A DNA stretch of 64,000 bases from Tetraselmis striata (lineage: Eukaryota > Chlorophyta > Chlorodendrophyceae > Chlorodendrales > Chlorodendraceae): the NCBI GenBank assembly GCA_006384855.1, contig VCJN01001096.1, positions 40,250-104,249 on the forward strand, written 5' to 3'. This document shows, piece after piece, positions 22,666 through 34,943 of the stretch (positions are counted from its first letter, which is position 1; every line of letters starts with the position of its first letter). Both the position numbers and the translations under genes were made by a program. The notes under the pieces are model-generated. The model saw only the letters and a list, made by a program, of their open reading frames with translations, ran no database searches and was not told the DNA's origin.

Positions 22666-24675
22666 TGCGACATTGTTTGCAGACTATGCACGGTGTCCAG
22701 ATGGGGAGGGGGGGTCACGGGCGTCAGCCGAGCATGTCATCTGGGCTGAATCGTCATCTGGGCCTGTCGTTGCTGAATGTCTGCTATAACTATTGCATGG
22801 GCAGCTCTTGATGTATTATTGAGGTTCATGTCCTGACATGTTATCAATATCAACCTGCTACTTTCTACAACCCTTGTCATGAACACAGCCGCGGCCGCAA
22901 TAGCTGTAAAGCTCCGCAAGTTGGTGAGCAGAGGAGGGAGCAAGCGGGGCAAGTGACGTCGGGGATTCACCACCACGCCGCCCTCGCTTTGAGGCGGCAA
23001 AGACAGATCCGCACATGGGCTGGCGGGAAGCCTGCCAAGCCTGGACAGTCTGATGCTGTCCTCCCACCCATGAGCAGAGGTCATAGTTCCTTTCGGGGCA
23101 ATGCCGCTGTGTGTATCCTGCCCACAGGGGGTCGGGGGCAAGTGCCGGCCGTTAATAAGCAAGCCAAACAGTCATGCGCTTGCGACAGGTGAAACACTCG
23201 GAGCAGGAGGTTGGCAAGACGACAAATCCATCCCGCGGCTTCAAGTACGAGTATAGTTCTGCGCTGGGCTGCGCGTTCGTACACACAGCTGCCATGGCAA
23301 AGGCATTGGAAGCAGAAGTAAAGCGTCCATCGAGATGTGAAATACCAACCTACATCTACAGCCTGGGGCTTGAGCATGTAATACATGCATCAGTGAATGG
23401 TTACAAGGTGCTAACCTCTACTCGGTGACTGCTTGAGGGTAAGCGTGGCGGTAGTACACACCCTCTCGTGATATGTCGACCTCGCGGATGTCAGTGCGCC
23501 GTGGTCAACGTGGTCAACGCGACGGCGAGGAAACGTCGGGCGTTGTTTCACGCAAAGGCCGCGTCCCGCGGACAACGGTAGCGGCAGTGAACAGGAACCG
23601 CAGGTAACTGCAAGATTATCTGGTCTGCTTCGGAAATGAAGAGCAGCAGAAGTAAACCACGAGCTGCGGTGCGTCGGCCTGCTGGCTGGGTGCATCTGTG
23701 CAAGCACACCCCGCATATCAGCAGAGTGCCACACCCTGCCACTGGGCGGGTAGTCGGTACTCATACCCGGTACTCATACCCGACGCTAGTACTTAACGTT
23801 ATTATGGAAAAACTCTATACTCGTGTGAATTAAAAAAGTGCAAATACTAAATCCACCGCTAAAAGCAGTACTAAAAGATCAACACAAAGGGCCGGCATCC
23901 CGTAGTCCGTGGCGGCAACATTACGCCAGCGTGATCTTGCGTGCTGATATACGCGTGATATGCGCGCAATATGCAAATGCTATGCGAGATATTAAGGATT
24001 ACACCAACTCAAGCCCATATAAAAATTTCAGAGCACATGTGTATCGTACCGGTACTACTGATCGACTAGCATTTACTCGTATTACACAGTGCGCGCCTTC
24101 TGCAGCTAGCTTATGAAATCAAGGAAACTAGTACATAGGACGAGTGTAGGACCCGATGATTTTGGTGCGCGGTGCTGACGCGACAGCGCCGGCGAGCCAC
24201 TGTGAGAAGACTACTGTAGGACCCCAATCAACCGCCATCAGCAGCACACTCTAACAGCCGCAGCGGCAACGCAGCAGCATCACTTCCCCGCACTACAACC
24301 GCCCTCCCTTCCTGTCGCCACTCGCTGCCGCAGCTGTTTGTCACTGTGGCAGTAGTTGCTGCGAGCGGGTCATACTGATCGGCAGTCCTGGCTGCTGGTG
24401 AGACGACCGAGGCACAAGTGTTGCACTTTTTTGAACACGAGACAGGCGGGGGCTTTTGGAGACGCGGCAGCAGCCGGAGCAAGGGAGCGCCCACGCGGAC
24501 CAACTCTATCACCGCCTGAAGGGGTGAGCATGCAGCTCAAGAGTGCTGACGCCACTGCCTCAACATTTTTTGTCTTACACTCAGGCGACTGTGCCATCTC
24601 GCCAGAACCAGCACAAGAGTTTGAATATGAGCGGGTGGGCAAGCGTGAGGCCATGGGGCGGAGAGCTGACCATTA

Positions 24676-24713
<38 letters not shown>

Positions 24714-24834
24714 TGCATGTATAGCATCGAAGAAGGTGCTCTGGGCAGCCAACGTACCCACTACACGAGGAGTTCACCCCCTGCGCTGCCAGGGAACGCG
24801 TGTGTCTAGAGTCTGACCATGCTGCTGTCCTGCA
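22666..24834. other. Intergenic between divergent genes, no gene recognised
   Basis: Contains a plus-strand ORF at 23174-23428 (84 codons, unrecognised), palindromic GGTACTCATACCC repeats near 23755-23785, a reverse copy of the dispersed TAATTCACAC motif near 23805-23860, and an AT-rich stretch at 23920-24130. The start of the homeodomain gene could lie farther upstream than annotated; an ATG at 24529 opens a frame that would need another intron. Confidence 0.5.
24679..24711 (+). repeat. Poly(G) run, 33 bases
   Basis: One of the two longest homopolymers in the window, about 120 bases upstream of the modelled homeodomain gene start. Confidence 0.97.
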
Positions 24835-26628
24835 ATGTGTGCGGGCTTGCCAGGGGAAGCAGCGTCAGCGGTCATGACTGGCGCAAAGCACAATGCGGGC
24901 TCGCAACCGCCAAACCTGCAGTATATGCCAGTTCCAGGTGAGTTACATAGATGCGAGGATCTCTCCGCGCGCACTGTCCAAACTGTGCACTGTTTGGCGT
25001 GCTGTGTGTGTGTGTGTGTGTGTGTGTGTCTGGTGGGGGGGGGGGGGGGGGGGGTTCTGTTGCCTGCTGGGGACCAAAGGAAGACGGGCCTTCCCGGCCG
25101 CCCAGTGACCATCATGAATGCGTTGGCTGTGTACAACTTTACCACAGGGCGGCCCGGAGCGGACAATGTGCCGCGCGGGAGTATCGGCGGGGATGCCAGG
25201 ACGTTCAGGTTCACTGCCGCTACGGACCTTGAGGACGTGCGCAATCAGCTGGTACGCCTGGCGGCACGGTGGCATCCATGTTGGCATACTACCACGCCGC
25301 TCCATGCTGCGGCAGCGTGTGTAGATGAAGCACAGGCGGCTACCCGCCGTGCTTGCAAAGACGACTGGATGAGAGCACGGTTGAACCACCCCGCTGGTTG
25401 CCCGCAGGATCTGTACGACAACAGAGGGAGTCTTCGATCGCACCACACACCAGGCCTGGTCATGCTGGATCTCATACAGCATTCCGGGCGCCTGGCTGAG
25501 CTGTTCCATCAGCCTGGCTTCAGCGAGACTGCGGCACAGGGGACAGGTGCGGCCGCTGAGGGCGAGTGAGTGGGCGAAGGTTCGGTGAGGGCGCGTGATC
25601 AACCATGCACCATGTGCTGTGCCGCAGGGATCTCTGAGGCAGGCAGAGCAGAGCTCGGTGGACTGATAGCCGACTGCTGCCTGGCGTCCGTCCGTATGGC
25701 TGGCGCTTGCGCCATTGATCTGGGCGCCGCCATCAAGGACAGACTGCAACCGGGCCTCTCCCGGCCAGTCCAAAGACCCAGTGTCTGGTACGTCACACGC
25801 TTCATGCCGTGTCTTCAGGCAATGCATAAACTTAAAACATGAAACCTGCTATGTGACGGCATGCGCATGGAATTATCCGGTGACCAGCCGTGTGCAGGAG
25901 CGGGTGGATCGTGTGTTGAGTGTCGTGTATGATTGGAACCGCAGGGAAAGGTATGGTGGCAACCCTGCTGTGCAGGAGCGGGTGCAGACTGTGAGCTTTG
26001 TTAAGCCCACAGCTGCGGACGGCAGCAGAAGGCGTGCAGAGGGCGACGGCAGGGGAAAGCCTGCGCTTGCCGAAGGCAAAGGAAAGCCCATGGCTGAGGA
26101 CGGCAAGGGGACGGCCCCGGTTCCGGAGGGCAGAGAAAGGCCCGCGGCAAAGGAGGGCAGAGACGTGCCCGCGGCCGATGATGGCACAGGCAGCATGCCG
26201 GGAAAGCGAAAGCGCTTTACGGACGCGCAGGTGAAGGCCTTGTCAGAGCTGGCGGAGGTGAGCAACCCCGCCCGCAGCGCAGACGGTGTGCATGAGCGCT
26301 AGCAGATCTCTACTCTGGAGGACGTCTACCTCTGGAGCAGCGGCTGAGGTAGTGCGTGCCCCTGCTGCGTTCGGGCAGAAATCCAACTGGAGCATGACGA
26401 GCATCCCCTTGGAGGAGCGTGACGCATTCTGCACCACCCACGACATCACGAAGGACCGGATGCACAACTTTTTCAACAACCGGTACGCCCCCTCACCCTG
26501 GCGCCTCTTGCCTTGGGGGATGTCGGCAAGGATCCTCTCGCCTACCAGGGTCAACGAGAGAAGCAGCGCTCATCCATGGTATCATCTACTGTGACTGCTG
26601 CAGGAAACCCAAGGCGGCAAGGATTTGA
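24835..26628 (+). CDS. Homeodomain protein of ZF-HD type without visible zinc finger
   Basis: Seven exons, 24835-24937, 25106-25251, 25408-25546, 25628-25787, 25945-26257, 26379-26482 and 26604-26628, close in phase to 329 residues. The C-terminal ~60 residues form a homeodomain split by two introns: GKRKRFTDAQVKALSELAE, then NWSMTSIPLEERDAFC, then recognition helix KDRMHNFFNNRKPK. The FTxxQ..L.E.AE..NW and FC spacing is closest, from memory, to plant zinc-finger homeodomain (ZF-HD) proteins, where helix 3 reads VLKVWMHNNK; here W is replaced by F. A low-complexity Glu/Gly/Lys/Ala-rich region precedes it. The N-terminal 200 residues show no ZF-HD Cys/His finger. It is presumably a DNA-binding regulator. 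The start codon and the 25945 acceptor are the least certain parts. Confidence 0.6.
25003..25029 (+). repeat. (TG)n microsatellite
   Basis: Thirteen TG units in intron 1 of the homeodomain gene, immediately followed by a G run at 25035-25054; together they form a long G-rich sense-strand tract. Confidence 0.95.
25035..25054 (+). repeat. Poly(G) run, 20 bases
   Basis: In intron 1 of the homeodomain gene, on the sense strand, next to the (TG)n tract. Confidence 0.95.
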
Positions 26629-26950
26629 CGAAGATGGGGATGGCCCGGACGGCCGTTGATTAGTACGGCGAGCGTTAAATGTCTGCACCTGTGCGCTGCA
26701 CGGTGTGTGATGCTGTGATGTTGCCAAGAGGGCGTACCGATGTAGCGGCGGTTTCTCTACGCATTGATTGGGTGATACTATGTGATACTATGGGGCTGAT
26801 GCGGGATCTGATGCGGAATCTGACATGCGGGGGTGTCAATCATCTCTAGCTTGCCTGTGACCATTGTTAGCACCCAGTGGGGCGAAGACCAAGGGCCGCA
26901 TTTACATCTTCTCCACAATCAGTCAAGCCAAACGCAGCACAAGCCGTGAA

Positions 26951-27067
26951 ACCAACAGAGCGTCGCATACCGAGGGCTTTCCGTGACTGGATCGCTGCCT
27001 GAACGACCGCCGTAGAGACGCTGCAGGGGTTTCACTGTTGCCAGTCCCATCCCGGGGGGCGAAAAAA
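26951..27067 (+). mobile_element. LINE 3' tail, copy 3, with target-site duplication
   Basis: Runs from ACCAACAGAGCGTCGCATAC through GGGCTTTCCGTGACTGG to CCCGGGGGGCG and a terminal A run. AAGCCGTGAA occurs at 26941-26950 and again at 27068-27077; extending it to AAGCCGTGAA(A/G)CC gives 13 bases with one mismatch, a clear target-site duplication. It lies in the convergent gap between the homeodomain and GTPase genes. Confidence 0.87.
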
Positions 27068-27143
27068 AAGCCGTGAAGCCAGGGCGCCAGCACAGTCTGA
27101 CGATTGCGTCCGGCTCCGTATTTGACCCCGCGCTAGCGACCGC

Positions 27144-29775
27144 TCAATGCACGGATGTGATGACACCGATCCCCTTTGTCTTGCCCTCTCGGAACACAAA
27201 GCGGCTGCCCGCATTCAGATACTCGGGTCTCTGGGGCAACACACCGCCCAGGATCGTCAGAGTGGGAACGGGTGGGGAGGGGCACGCGCGTTGGTCCGGT
27301 GGATGCATTCGGGGGAGGCACCGTACCTGCAGGAACCGGAACCTCACGATGGCACGGTCACCGCTGCGTAACCGCTCCGTATCCATGGCAATGACACGCG
27401 CAGCTTGGCGGATGATCTCGCAGTGGATGACGGCCTGGTAGCTCGGCTGGATGGTGGTCGAATGCGTCAAAATGGCGATGTCGGCGTCAAACTCCCAGCT
27501 AGCCCTGGGCTTGACCTTCTCGTCGACCAGGACCATGCCTTTGCGGACTTGAGACCGCTTCACCTTTTTCAGCGCGAGTGCCGCAGTCTGTCCTGCCACC
27601 ACCTGCAAGTAGGCATGGAATTCATCAGTGCCTGAATTGGATGCGCGTCCACAGAAAACTGCACACTGTCCGCAGGAAAACCGCACCATCCACCGTGGTG
27701 CGGGCGCAAGATTGGGCTAACACATGCATCCATCAATGGCAGCCAGACGCGGTGAGGCGGCCCACCTGATTGACAGGCATGCGCTTGTAGTGCACCGACT
27801 TGACAGCAGTGGTCCAGAACGAGCCGTCTCCGATGTCGGGACCCAGCATCAGATTGGAGTTCACGTGGATGACGCCACGCTTCACAGTGCCGGCCACCAC
27901 CGTGCCGACGCCGGGCACGCCAAACGTCTCATCGATGACAAACTCCGTCGCCTCCTGAGCATGCTCCCCCCATCGTTGTCGCTGCGCACCATCACACTAC
28001 ATTCAGCGCACTTCCCTGTGTGTGTTCGATGACGCGCCCACTCGGCAAGCCACTGGCGAGGAGAGGATTAAGCGCCTCCCCCCTGCTGCTGGCTCTACCT
28101 GAGGTAATAAATTCAAGAAGCAGCGTAAGAGGTCCAGTCCGCGCCCGGTGACTGCAGACGTCAGGAATATGGGAGCCAAGCTGGCGCTCTGGATGTTCTT
28201 GGCGCACGTCAGCGCATCGGCAACATTGTGCACGACGAATGGGCGCTTCTTCACTCCGTTCTTCTTCAGCAGGGTCGACAGGCGTTTCAGGGAGTCCTGC
28301 AGCCGCGCGGAGCAAACAGGTCGGTTTCAAATCGGCAAGGGCACTTGGTGCCTTCCCCGCACAGGGATTGTTTGCGCAACTCGGCCAAGTCCCTCAAAGG
28401 CCGCCTACCTTGAGCACATGCTCGGGGCAAAGGTCGTCGCACTTGGTGACCAGGAAGAAGGTCGGCACTTTCAAGGCCAGCGCCACCCCGAGATGCTCCT
28501 TGCACATGCCGATTAAGCCGGCGTTCGCCCCGATCACAAGGCAGGCGTAGTCCGGCATGTGTCCCGTCAAGCCAAAGGCAGTGGTGCGGAAGTAGCGCTC
28601 GTGCCCAGCGAGGTCAACCAGCGTGACCACCTGCGCGGCACACGGACGGTTCAGTGGGCCTCGGCCTGCGAACCCATTCACTGGCGCTCATCCACCCCGA
28701 AAAACGGCAACCTGCGGCTGCTTCGACGACGTTGTCAAAGCCGGCATTGTGGGTATGATGCGTCTCACCTTCCCTGACTTGGCCACATACTCCGCGCAGT
28801 TGTTGCTCTTAAACATGGCGTTGTTCAGGATCTCGCCCCGCTCATCCAGGCAGAGGTTGTGCTGCCCCACGCAAGACGTCCTGCCAGTGCTCTCCTCATG
28901 GTGATGCTTGAACACCTGTGCCGGCAGGGAGCGGGCGTCACGGGGGCCCGGCTCGGCGCCAACGTCTGCCCCCAGTGAGTCGACAATGTGCGTTCTTGCA
29001 ACGCCACGGAGCCCCCTCGTGGGCGCACCTTGGACCGGGCCAAGCCACGTCCGTCATCCAGAATGGAACGGGTCAGCACGCCGACGATTGTGCTCTTGCC
29101 ACTGTCCACATTGCCGATCACAGCGACCCGCACCTTTGGGTACAAAGGCAGAAGCCCGTCTTAAAAGGCGCGCATGCACAGCTGCTAACGCAGCCACTAG
29201 CAAATGCCGTGCGCAGAAGCGTCTCGCTGCGTGATGCATGGCAGACAGTGCACGGTGTTGAGGCCCGAGGGAAGCTGCCTCCTACCTCCAGAGGCTGGCG
29301 GCTTCCTGGCCGCATACGCACAAGCACATCCGCTCTGCTGCGAGCCGTTCCCTCGTTGGAATCGCTGTAGCGGTTCAGCACGGTCGCCGCCGCGTCCCAA
29401 GACGTCGCTGTCGCCTGAATGCTTGTCAGCGTAGCGTCCAGAGACTCTTCATCCAGGGGGGCGGTGGGGCCGAACACACTCTCCCCGCCCCCGACCTCCA
29501 GCAGCATCTCGCCCATGCTTTGGACCTCAGTGTGCGCCGCCTGCGGGCATCAAGGTGACGCTCTCACATAAAGTTTTAGGATGCTATGGATGTCGCATAG
29601 GGATACAGAGTTGCAGGCCTGGCCAGACCTCCAGTGCCTGTGATAGTTCGTCTGCATCCATAGCGTTATCCGGTGACACAGCAGCCACCCGCACAGTTTT
29701 GTAGTCGGCTTTCTTCTGTTCAGGGTTCATGATGTCCACGCGAACGTTCACAATGCCAGTCTCCATGGTTGCCAT
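27144..29775 (-). CDS. GTPBP1/GTPBP2-like elongation-factor-type GTPase
   Basis: Nine exons close in phase: 29775-29629, 29540-29286, 29133-29029, 28915-28769, 28630-28409, 28296-28099, 27954-27766, 27602-27327, 27230-27144, giving 541 residues. G1 is GNVDSGKS (about 141-148), G3 is DLAGHE (about 223-228), and the NKxD position reads [29 protein letters not shown] and the C-terminal beta-barrel segments [25 protein letters not shown] and [11 protein letters not shown] match GTPBP1/2. These GTPases act in mRNA surveillance and ribosome rescue in animals; the same role here is inference. The first exon, poorly conserved in the family, is the least sure, and an in-frame ATG at 29799 would add eight residues. 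Confidence 0.92.
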
Positions 29776-30887
29776 GGTCTGAGTTGCCAAGTATGGCATT
29801 TGAGTCAGGAAAACCGCACCTCGCGCACTGGTATCCCTGTTCTATCAGCACTCGGCACGTATCGCGCGCGGCACATCAAGTGCATGTCACTGGGTCGAAA
29901 TGAGAGAGACAGACAATACAGCTCTGCTCACATGTCACTAGTATCTGCGACTCACATTCGCTTGTGTATCACCCTGTTGCGAGAGCGCGATGCTGCATAT
30001 CGCCCAAAATATCGTGCACATACAAACTTCTCTTCGAAAGTATTCACTCTGGAGTAGCACCGACAGCAACGGGAGAGGTATGGCCACAGCGTGCAAGAAG
30101 CTCGCCAAGAAGCGAGCGGCAGAGTGTGTTATGCTAATTTCACTATCTTCCACGATATTACTACTCGGCAGGCTCCGCAGTTTTAGTGTCGCCATATACT
30201 GTAAGGATAGCCGGGAGCATTCAGTTGCATCGTGTCGAGTGACGGGTCCCTCCCGGCGCGAACTTCCAACCGCCACACCAACCACGTCACGAGTCACACC
30301 AACCACGTCACGAGAACGCGAACGCGTGGACTGACGATGCGGCTCGCTCCGAGCGCCGCACAGCATGAGAATGGCATGTATATTCGCGTAGATTTTCGGT
30401 ACCGGGAAGACGCCGCATGTGCGGCTGGCGGAGCGTGATGCGCAGGAAGTGCCGGGAGGGGGGGTGGTGGGGGGTAGGCTGCCGTGGCGACAGCATCTTC
30501 CGGAACCCGAGCACGACGCCCCAAGGGGATTATGACCGAGTACAGCGGGACGGGTACAGGTACGTACCTGTTCTTGCTGGTTACGGTGAGAGCCTGTCGA
30601 ATGACTGCCAGAAAAGAGCAGTTCCCCGAGGTCGGCAGGGACGAATACAGGTCCGAGCGGGGGTCTGTCGCGGCACGCTGGCGCGGTTTGCTGTGTGCTG
30701 AGACATCCACGGCATCATCATCATCAAGCAGCACAAGCGCATGCACGCTCCTCCGACAGTGACAGGCGCGCGCTGATGACAGGACAGCTGCTCGAAGCGT
30801 CTTGCCGTATTACGAGTGCAGTATACCCTACAATTGTTCTTAGGGTACCTGTACCGCAGCAGCGACTCCGGCACTTGATCAGGTGAT
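29776..30887. other. Intergenic, no gene recognised
   Basis: Presumed promoter side of the GTPase gene. A 21-base direct duplication (CACACCAACCACGTCACGAG) lies at 30272-30313. The longest ORF (30294-30746, minus) is low complexity and unconvincing. Confidence 0.5.
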
Positions 30888-32990
30888 TACATGTGCTAGC
30901 TGCAAAATTCAAGAAATCCATGCAGAAATCCAGAAGAAAATCCAGCTGCGGGCCACAAGAGGCGGGAACCGCCATGACAGCCACCTATCAGGCATCGCCA
31001 CCAGCCAGCCGCCTCTCCACGCAGTAGGGACGCTCTCCCCAGCACACAATCCCGGGCCACTCCAATAGCGGCACTAGGCCGAATGTGATGTGAAGGCGCC
31101 GACAGGAAAGGGGCTTCGAAGTAGAGGTCTCGCAGCAAAGGGCGGAAGGACTCCGGCACTTGATCGCCCCACCAACTAATCCTTACTACTTGACGCTCTC
31201 CCTGTAACCAAAAAGAAGTTGTAATTACTACTGCTAAGTACAACCATCATGCGTAGGGACGGTAGGGTAGGGAGAGTCTAGAGGAGGGCGAGGGGCTGTG
31301 CTGATGGACCCAGAAACATCGTCTATATATCGTCGCCACCGACGACCACGGCGACGCGAGCAGGCGAATAGGCGGCCGCCGCCGACATCCGACATCCGCC
31401 GGCGCAGACATCCTAGCAGGGCGCGTCATTAGCAGGGTGAGGAATTCCAGGAAGCCGGCAGGACCGAGTTTACCCGCGATAGCCTGATAGGGGGAAATAA
31501 TGGACGAATTCAGTTTTACGCGTGAAAACACTTAAAACATTTTGACCCGCGGAGAGTCGGAGACTGGCTACGAAATGATTACATGAGCTAGCAGCAGAAG
31601 GCGATATCGGAAAACTGGCTACGAAATACTGTGAGAACGTAAAGATTACTGGTAGCTACTATCTGTCGTTTGGCCTGCCCTTGACCTGAACAACTAGGTT
31701 TTTGTGACGCCACGCGCAGGCAGCAAACCCCGGGCAAAACCGAGCTCTGTGCGCTATGCTGTCTGGAGGTAGTCGCTACCGGTAGCTACGGCGGTATTAA
31801 TTACATGACGGGAACCACCACCCACCGCCGCCTGGGCGGGCCCGACGGCTGTCCTCGGCCCTCGGAACCGCGGGCCCTTCCTCCGCCTCCACCCCCGGCT
31901 GGGGATGGGGGCGGGGATCGTGCACGGGTGGCGCCTTGGTAGCCTTGGCCCCGCCCGTGCTGCCACTGCCGCGGAGGAGCAGTGTGAGCTGGACACCGGC
32001 GTCTTACGTCGTTGCTGGTCCGGTCAAGTCCCCGTTCGTTGTTCTCTGAGCACCCTCTCCCTTCTTGTCCTGTCGGCGCCTCCACATCACATTCGGCCTA
32101 GCTAGTGCCGCTATTGGAGTGGCCCGGGATGTTGTGCTGGGAAGGAAGTTCTACGTTCGGCGGAAGGGGACGCGACCGAGCTGGCGGCGGATCTAGCGCT
32201 GGGCGGAACAACGTGCGCTGGACACCGGCGTCTTACGTCGTTGCTGGTCCGGTCAAGTCCATGTTCGCTGTTCTTTGAGCCCCCTCCCCCTTCCTGTCAT
32301 GTCGGCGCCTCCACATCACATTCGGCCTAGTGCCGCGCTATTGGAGTGGCCCGGGATGTTGTGCTGAGAAGGGAGTTCTACGTTCGGCGGAAGGGGGCGC
32401 GACCGAGCTGGCGGCGGATCTGGCGCTGGGCGGAACAAAGCGCGCTGAACACCAGCGTCTTACGTCGTTGCTAGCCCGGCCGGCTCTGCATTCCCTACTC
32501 GTTGAGCACTTTCTCCCTTCCTGTCCTGTTGGCGCCTCCACATCACATTCGGCTCAGCGCCGCTATTGGAGTGGCCCGGGATGTTGTGCTGGGGAAGGCG
32601 TTCTACGTTTGGCGGAAGGGGACGCGACCGAGCTGGCGGCGCATCTGGCGTTGGGTGGCCTGCGTCTGTTGCACGCCCGTGGCGCCCCGTTCTGGGTTGG
32701 ACCCCCCCACTTCCGCTCCTTGCTGCGAGACCTCAACTTCGAAGCTCCTTTCCTGTCGGTGCCTTCACATTACATTCGGCCTAGTGCCGCTATTGGAGTG
32801 GCCTGGGATTGTGTGCTGGGGAGAGCGTCCCTACTGCGTGGAGCGGCGGCTGGCTGGTGGCGATGCCTGGTCGGTGGCTACCATGGCGGTTCCCGCCTCT
32901 GTTGGCCCGTAGCTGGATTTCCTTCTGGATTTCCTTCTGGATTTCTGTGTGGATTTCTTGAATGTTGCGTCTAGCACATGTAATCATTAA
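30888..32990. mobile_element. Unrecognised repetitive element, two copies in inverted orientation
   Basis: The segment 30888-31145 is repeated, inverted, at about 32700-32987. Read outward, both arms translate in the same frame to RPLLRDLxFEAPFLS, IRPSAAIGVAxDCVLGRASLL and AAGWWRCLxGGxHGGSRL, ending GFLxGFLExC with a stop. Both terminate in repeated CTGGATTTC units, then TCTTGAAT(G/T)TTGC and CTAGCACATGT. No family was recognised. The spacer holds further related units in tandem. Confidence 0.65.
31988..32680 (+). repeat. Three tandem 225-240-bp units
   Basis: Units begin GCTGGACACCGGCGTCTTAC near 31988 and 32217 and, diverged, near 32442. Each contains CACATCACATTCGGC, a CGCTATTGGAGTGGCC block, and TTCTACGTT(C/T)GGCGGAAGG. 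A fourth partial unit continues into the right arm of the inverted pair, where the same CATTCGGCCTAGTGCCGCTA block recurs near 32772. Confidence 0.75.
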
Positions 32991-33284
32991 TTACATGAGC
33001 TATAGCAGCAGCAGCTACGGCGGTATACTACGAGCTTTTCAAGTTACATGCCCTCGCATGTGATAACGTACCCCGGCATACCCTGCCCTGGCATGAGAAT
33101 GGGTACCCTGTACCGCTAAGGGTAGCGGTGGCTTATTGGCAGTAGGTGGATTTGTTACTGCCCTTATTTGTAATCCACACCCGCGGAAGCCGGCTGATGA
33201 CAGATAAACTCTGTGACATCGACGAGCCGCCAGGACTCCAACGTGAGCGCTTGTCTTTGATAGCGGCGGCTGGTTCACACGAGT
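32991..33284. other. Short intergenic region upstream of TruA gene
   Basis: Carries palindromic GGGTACCCTGTACC sequence and one plus-strand copy of the GTTACTGCCCTTATTTGTAA dispersed motif (about 33155-33178). No gene is seen. Confidence 0.5.
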
Positions 33285-34904
33285 ATGACGACAGACGCTG
33301 CCGTTGTCGCTGTGCCGTCGAGGGCGAAGCCGCGACCCGGAGCTGGCGGGTCTGCGGAGGGGGCCGACTGTATCCGTCCTCAGATGATGCGCCTCCGGAT
33401 GATCGTGGCGTATGATGGCACCAGGTATCGCGGCTTTCAGCTCCAGGTGAGCAGGACAGGAGAACCCGTTATGTTGGGCCGCGTCGTCTACCGCTCTATT
33501 AATGGAATACACTGGACGCGTGCCAGTGCTCCCTCAGAGGAAAGGCACCGTTGCACCGATTTGACCTGGGAGCACCTCTCCGGAGTCATTTTATTTGCTC
33601 TGGTTATCTTGGGCTGCTGCTGGCGCCGGAGGCTGCAACTGTCATGGCGGTCCGCAGGAGGGTGATCGGAGAATCCATCCGCCTCACTTGCGCTACGAAT
33701 GCGGGCCCATGTGTGCAGTCAGGGCAGGTCATGCGCCAAGAGTTCCGAAACAGAGCCAGCGGGTGGGAGAGCGTGTCGACGGTGCAGGGCGTGCTGGAGG
33801 CGGCCTTTGGCAGGGTCCTCAAGGTCGGGGCCGACTGCAGAGTCATCGTGGTTGGCTCATCCAGGTTAGTACTTTCAACATCATCTTGCCAGTTCCTGTC
33901 ACACAGAGGTCACAACGACACACCTGTGACGGTGCCGATTGGTGCCTTTCTCCGTGGCGCTGGCAATGCTGGGAGCAGTGCCAATGGCTGAAGGTTTGTA
34001 TGCTGCAAGGAAGGAACGGTGACACGTCACGCTGACATGTCAGTGCCCGCCATGCCGGTAGGACAGACACGGGTGTGCACGCGCGGGGTCAGTGCTGCCA
34101 CGTGGACGTCCCTGAATCGCATCGCCACGTTGATCCCCAGGTGACCGATGCTGATGGCACGGCTGCGCCCTCATCCCGCGAGATACATCCCATGCCGGGC
34201 ACCGCATTGCCTCCGCGCGTGCCACCCGTGAACACTGCTGCGACTGGCCCGGCAGGTCATTCTGCACCGGCTGAACCGCGCATTGCCGCCGGATGTCTCC
34301 GTGTGCGAGCTCCGGTTCGCGGAGCCGGGCTTCAGTGCGCAATACTCCGTCGCGGGTGAGAGCGCCTGTCTCACAGTCTGCCCGGCATCAATGCGACATA
34401 CCCGTGACATTACCCGGCACGCCTGCAGCAGATCACACCCTGTGGCCTTGGTGGGGCAGTGCCGCGGAAACAGTAGTGCTGGCTCAGATGGCAGCAAGCG
34501 CAAGATTCATCGGCCTTGTCGCGTGTTGGCATACACAGGGAAATGCTACCACTACCGGATCTGCTGCGCGGACTGGCAGGACCCCACGCAGCGATTCACC
34601 CAGTGGTGAGACTGCACACCGGCGCGGTTGAGAATAGCGATGCCCGTGCCGTCTCCTCGGTGGCATTTCAGAGGAGCTGAGCTGCTGCGTCACCGGTCCG
34701 CCGCCCGGCTGCGCTGCAGGTGGGTCAGCGGCCGGTGGAACGTCGTGAACCGCGGCTTGCCCAGCGCGCCCGGGTCGTACGCGCTCGACTTGGGCCTGAT
34801 GAACGCGGCAGCAGGTCAGCGGACAGCCCTAGCCGGAACTGCATGGCGCACACGAGAGAACTGCCTGCTGACGCCTACCATGTGACAACCTGCATGGGGG
34901 AGGA

Positions 34905-34943
<39 letters not shown>

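Noticed and set aside
24529..24676. ATG at 24529 as start of the homeodomain protein
   Set aside because: The frame runs into the poly(G) region and stops; no splice pair joining it to the 24835 exon was convincing, so the shorter model was kept.
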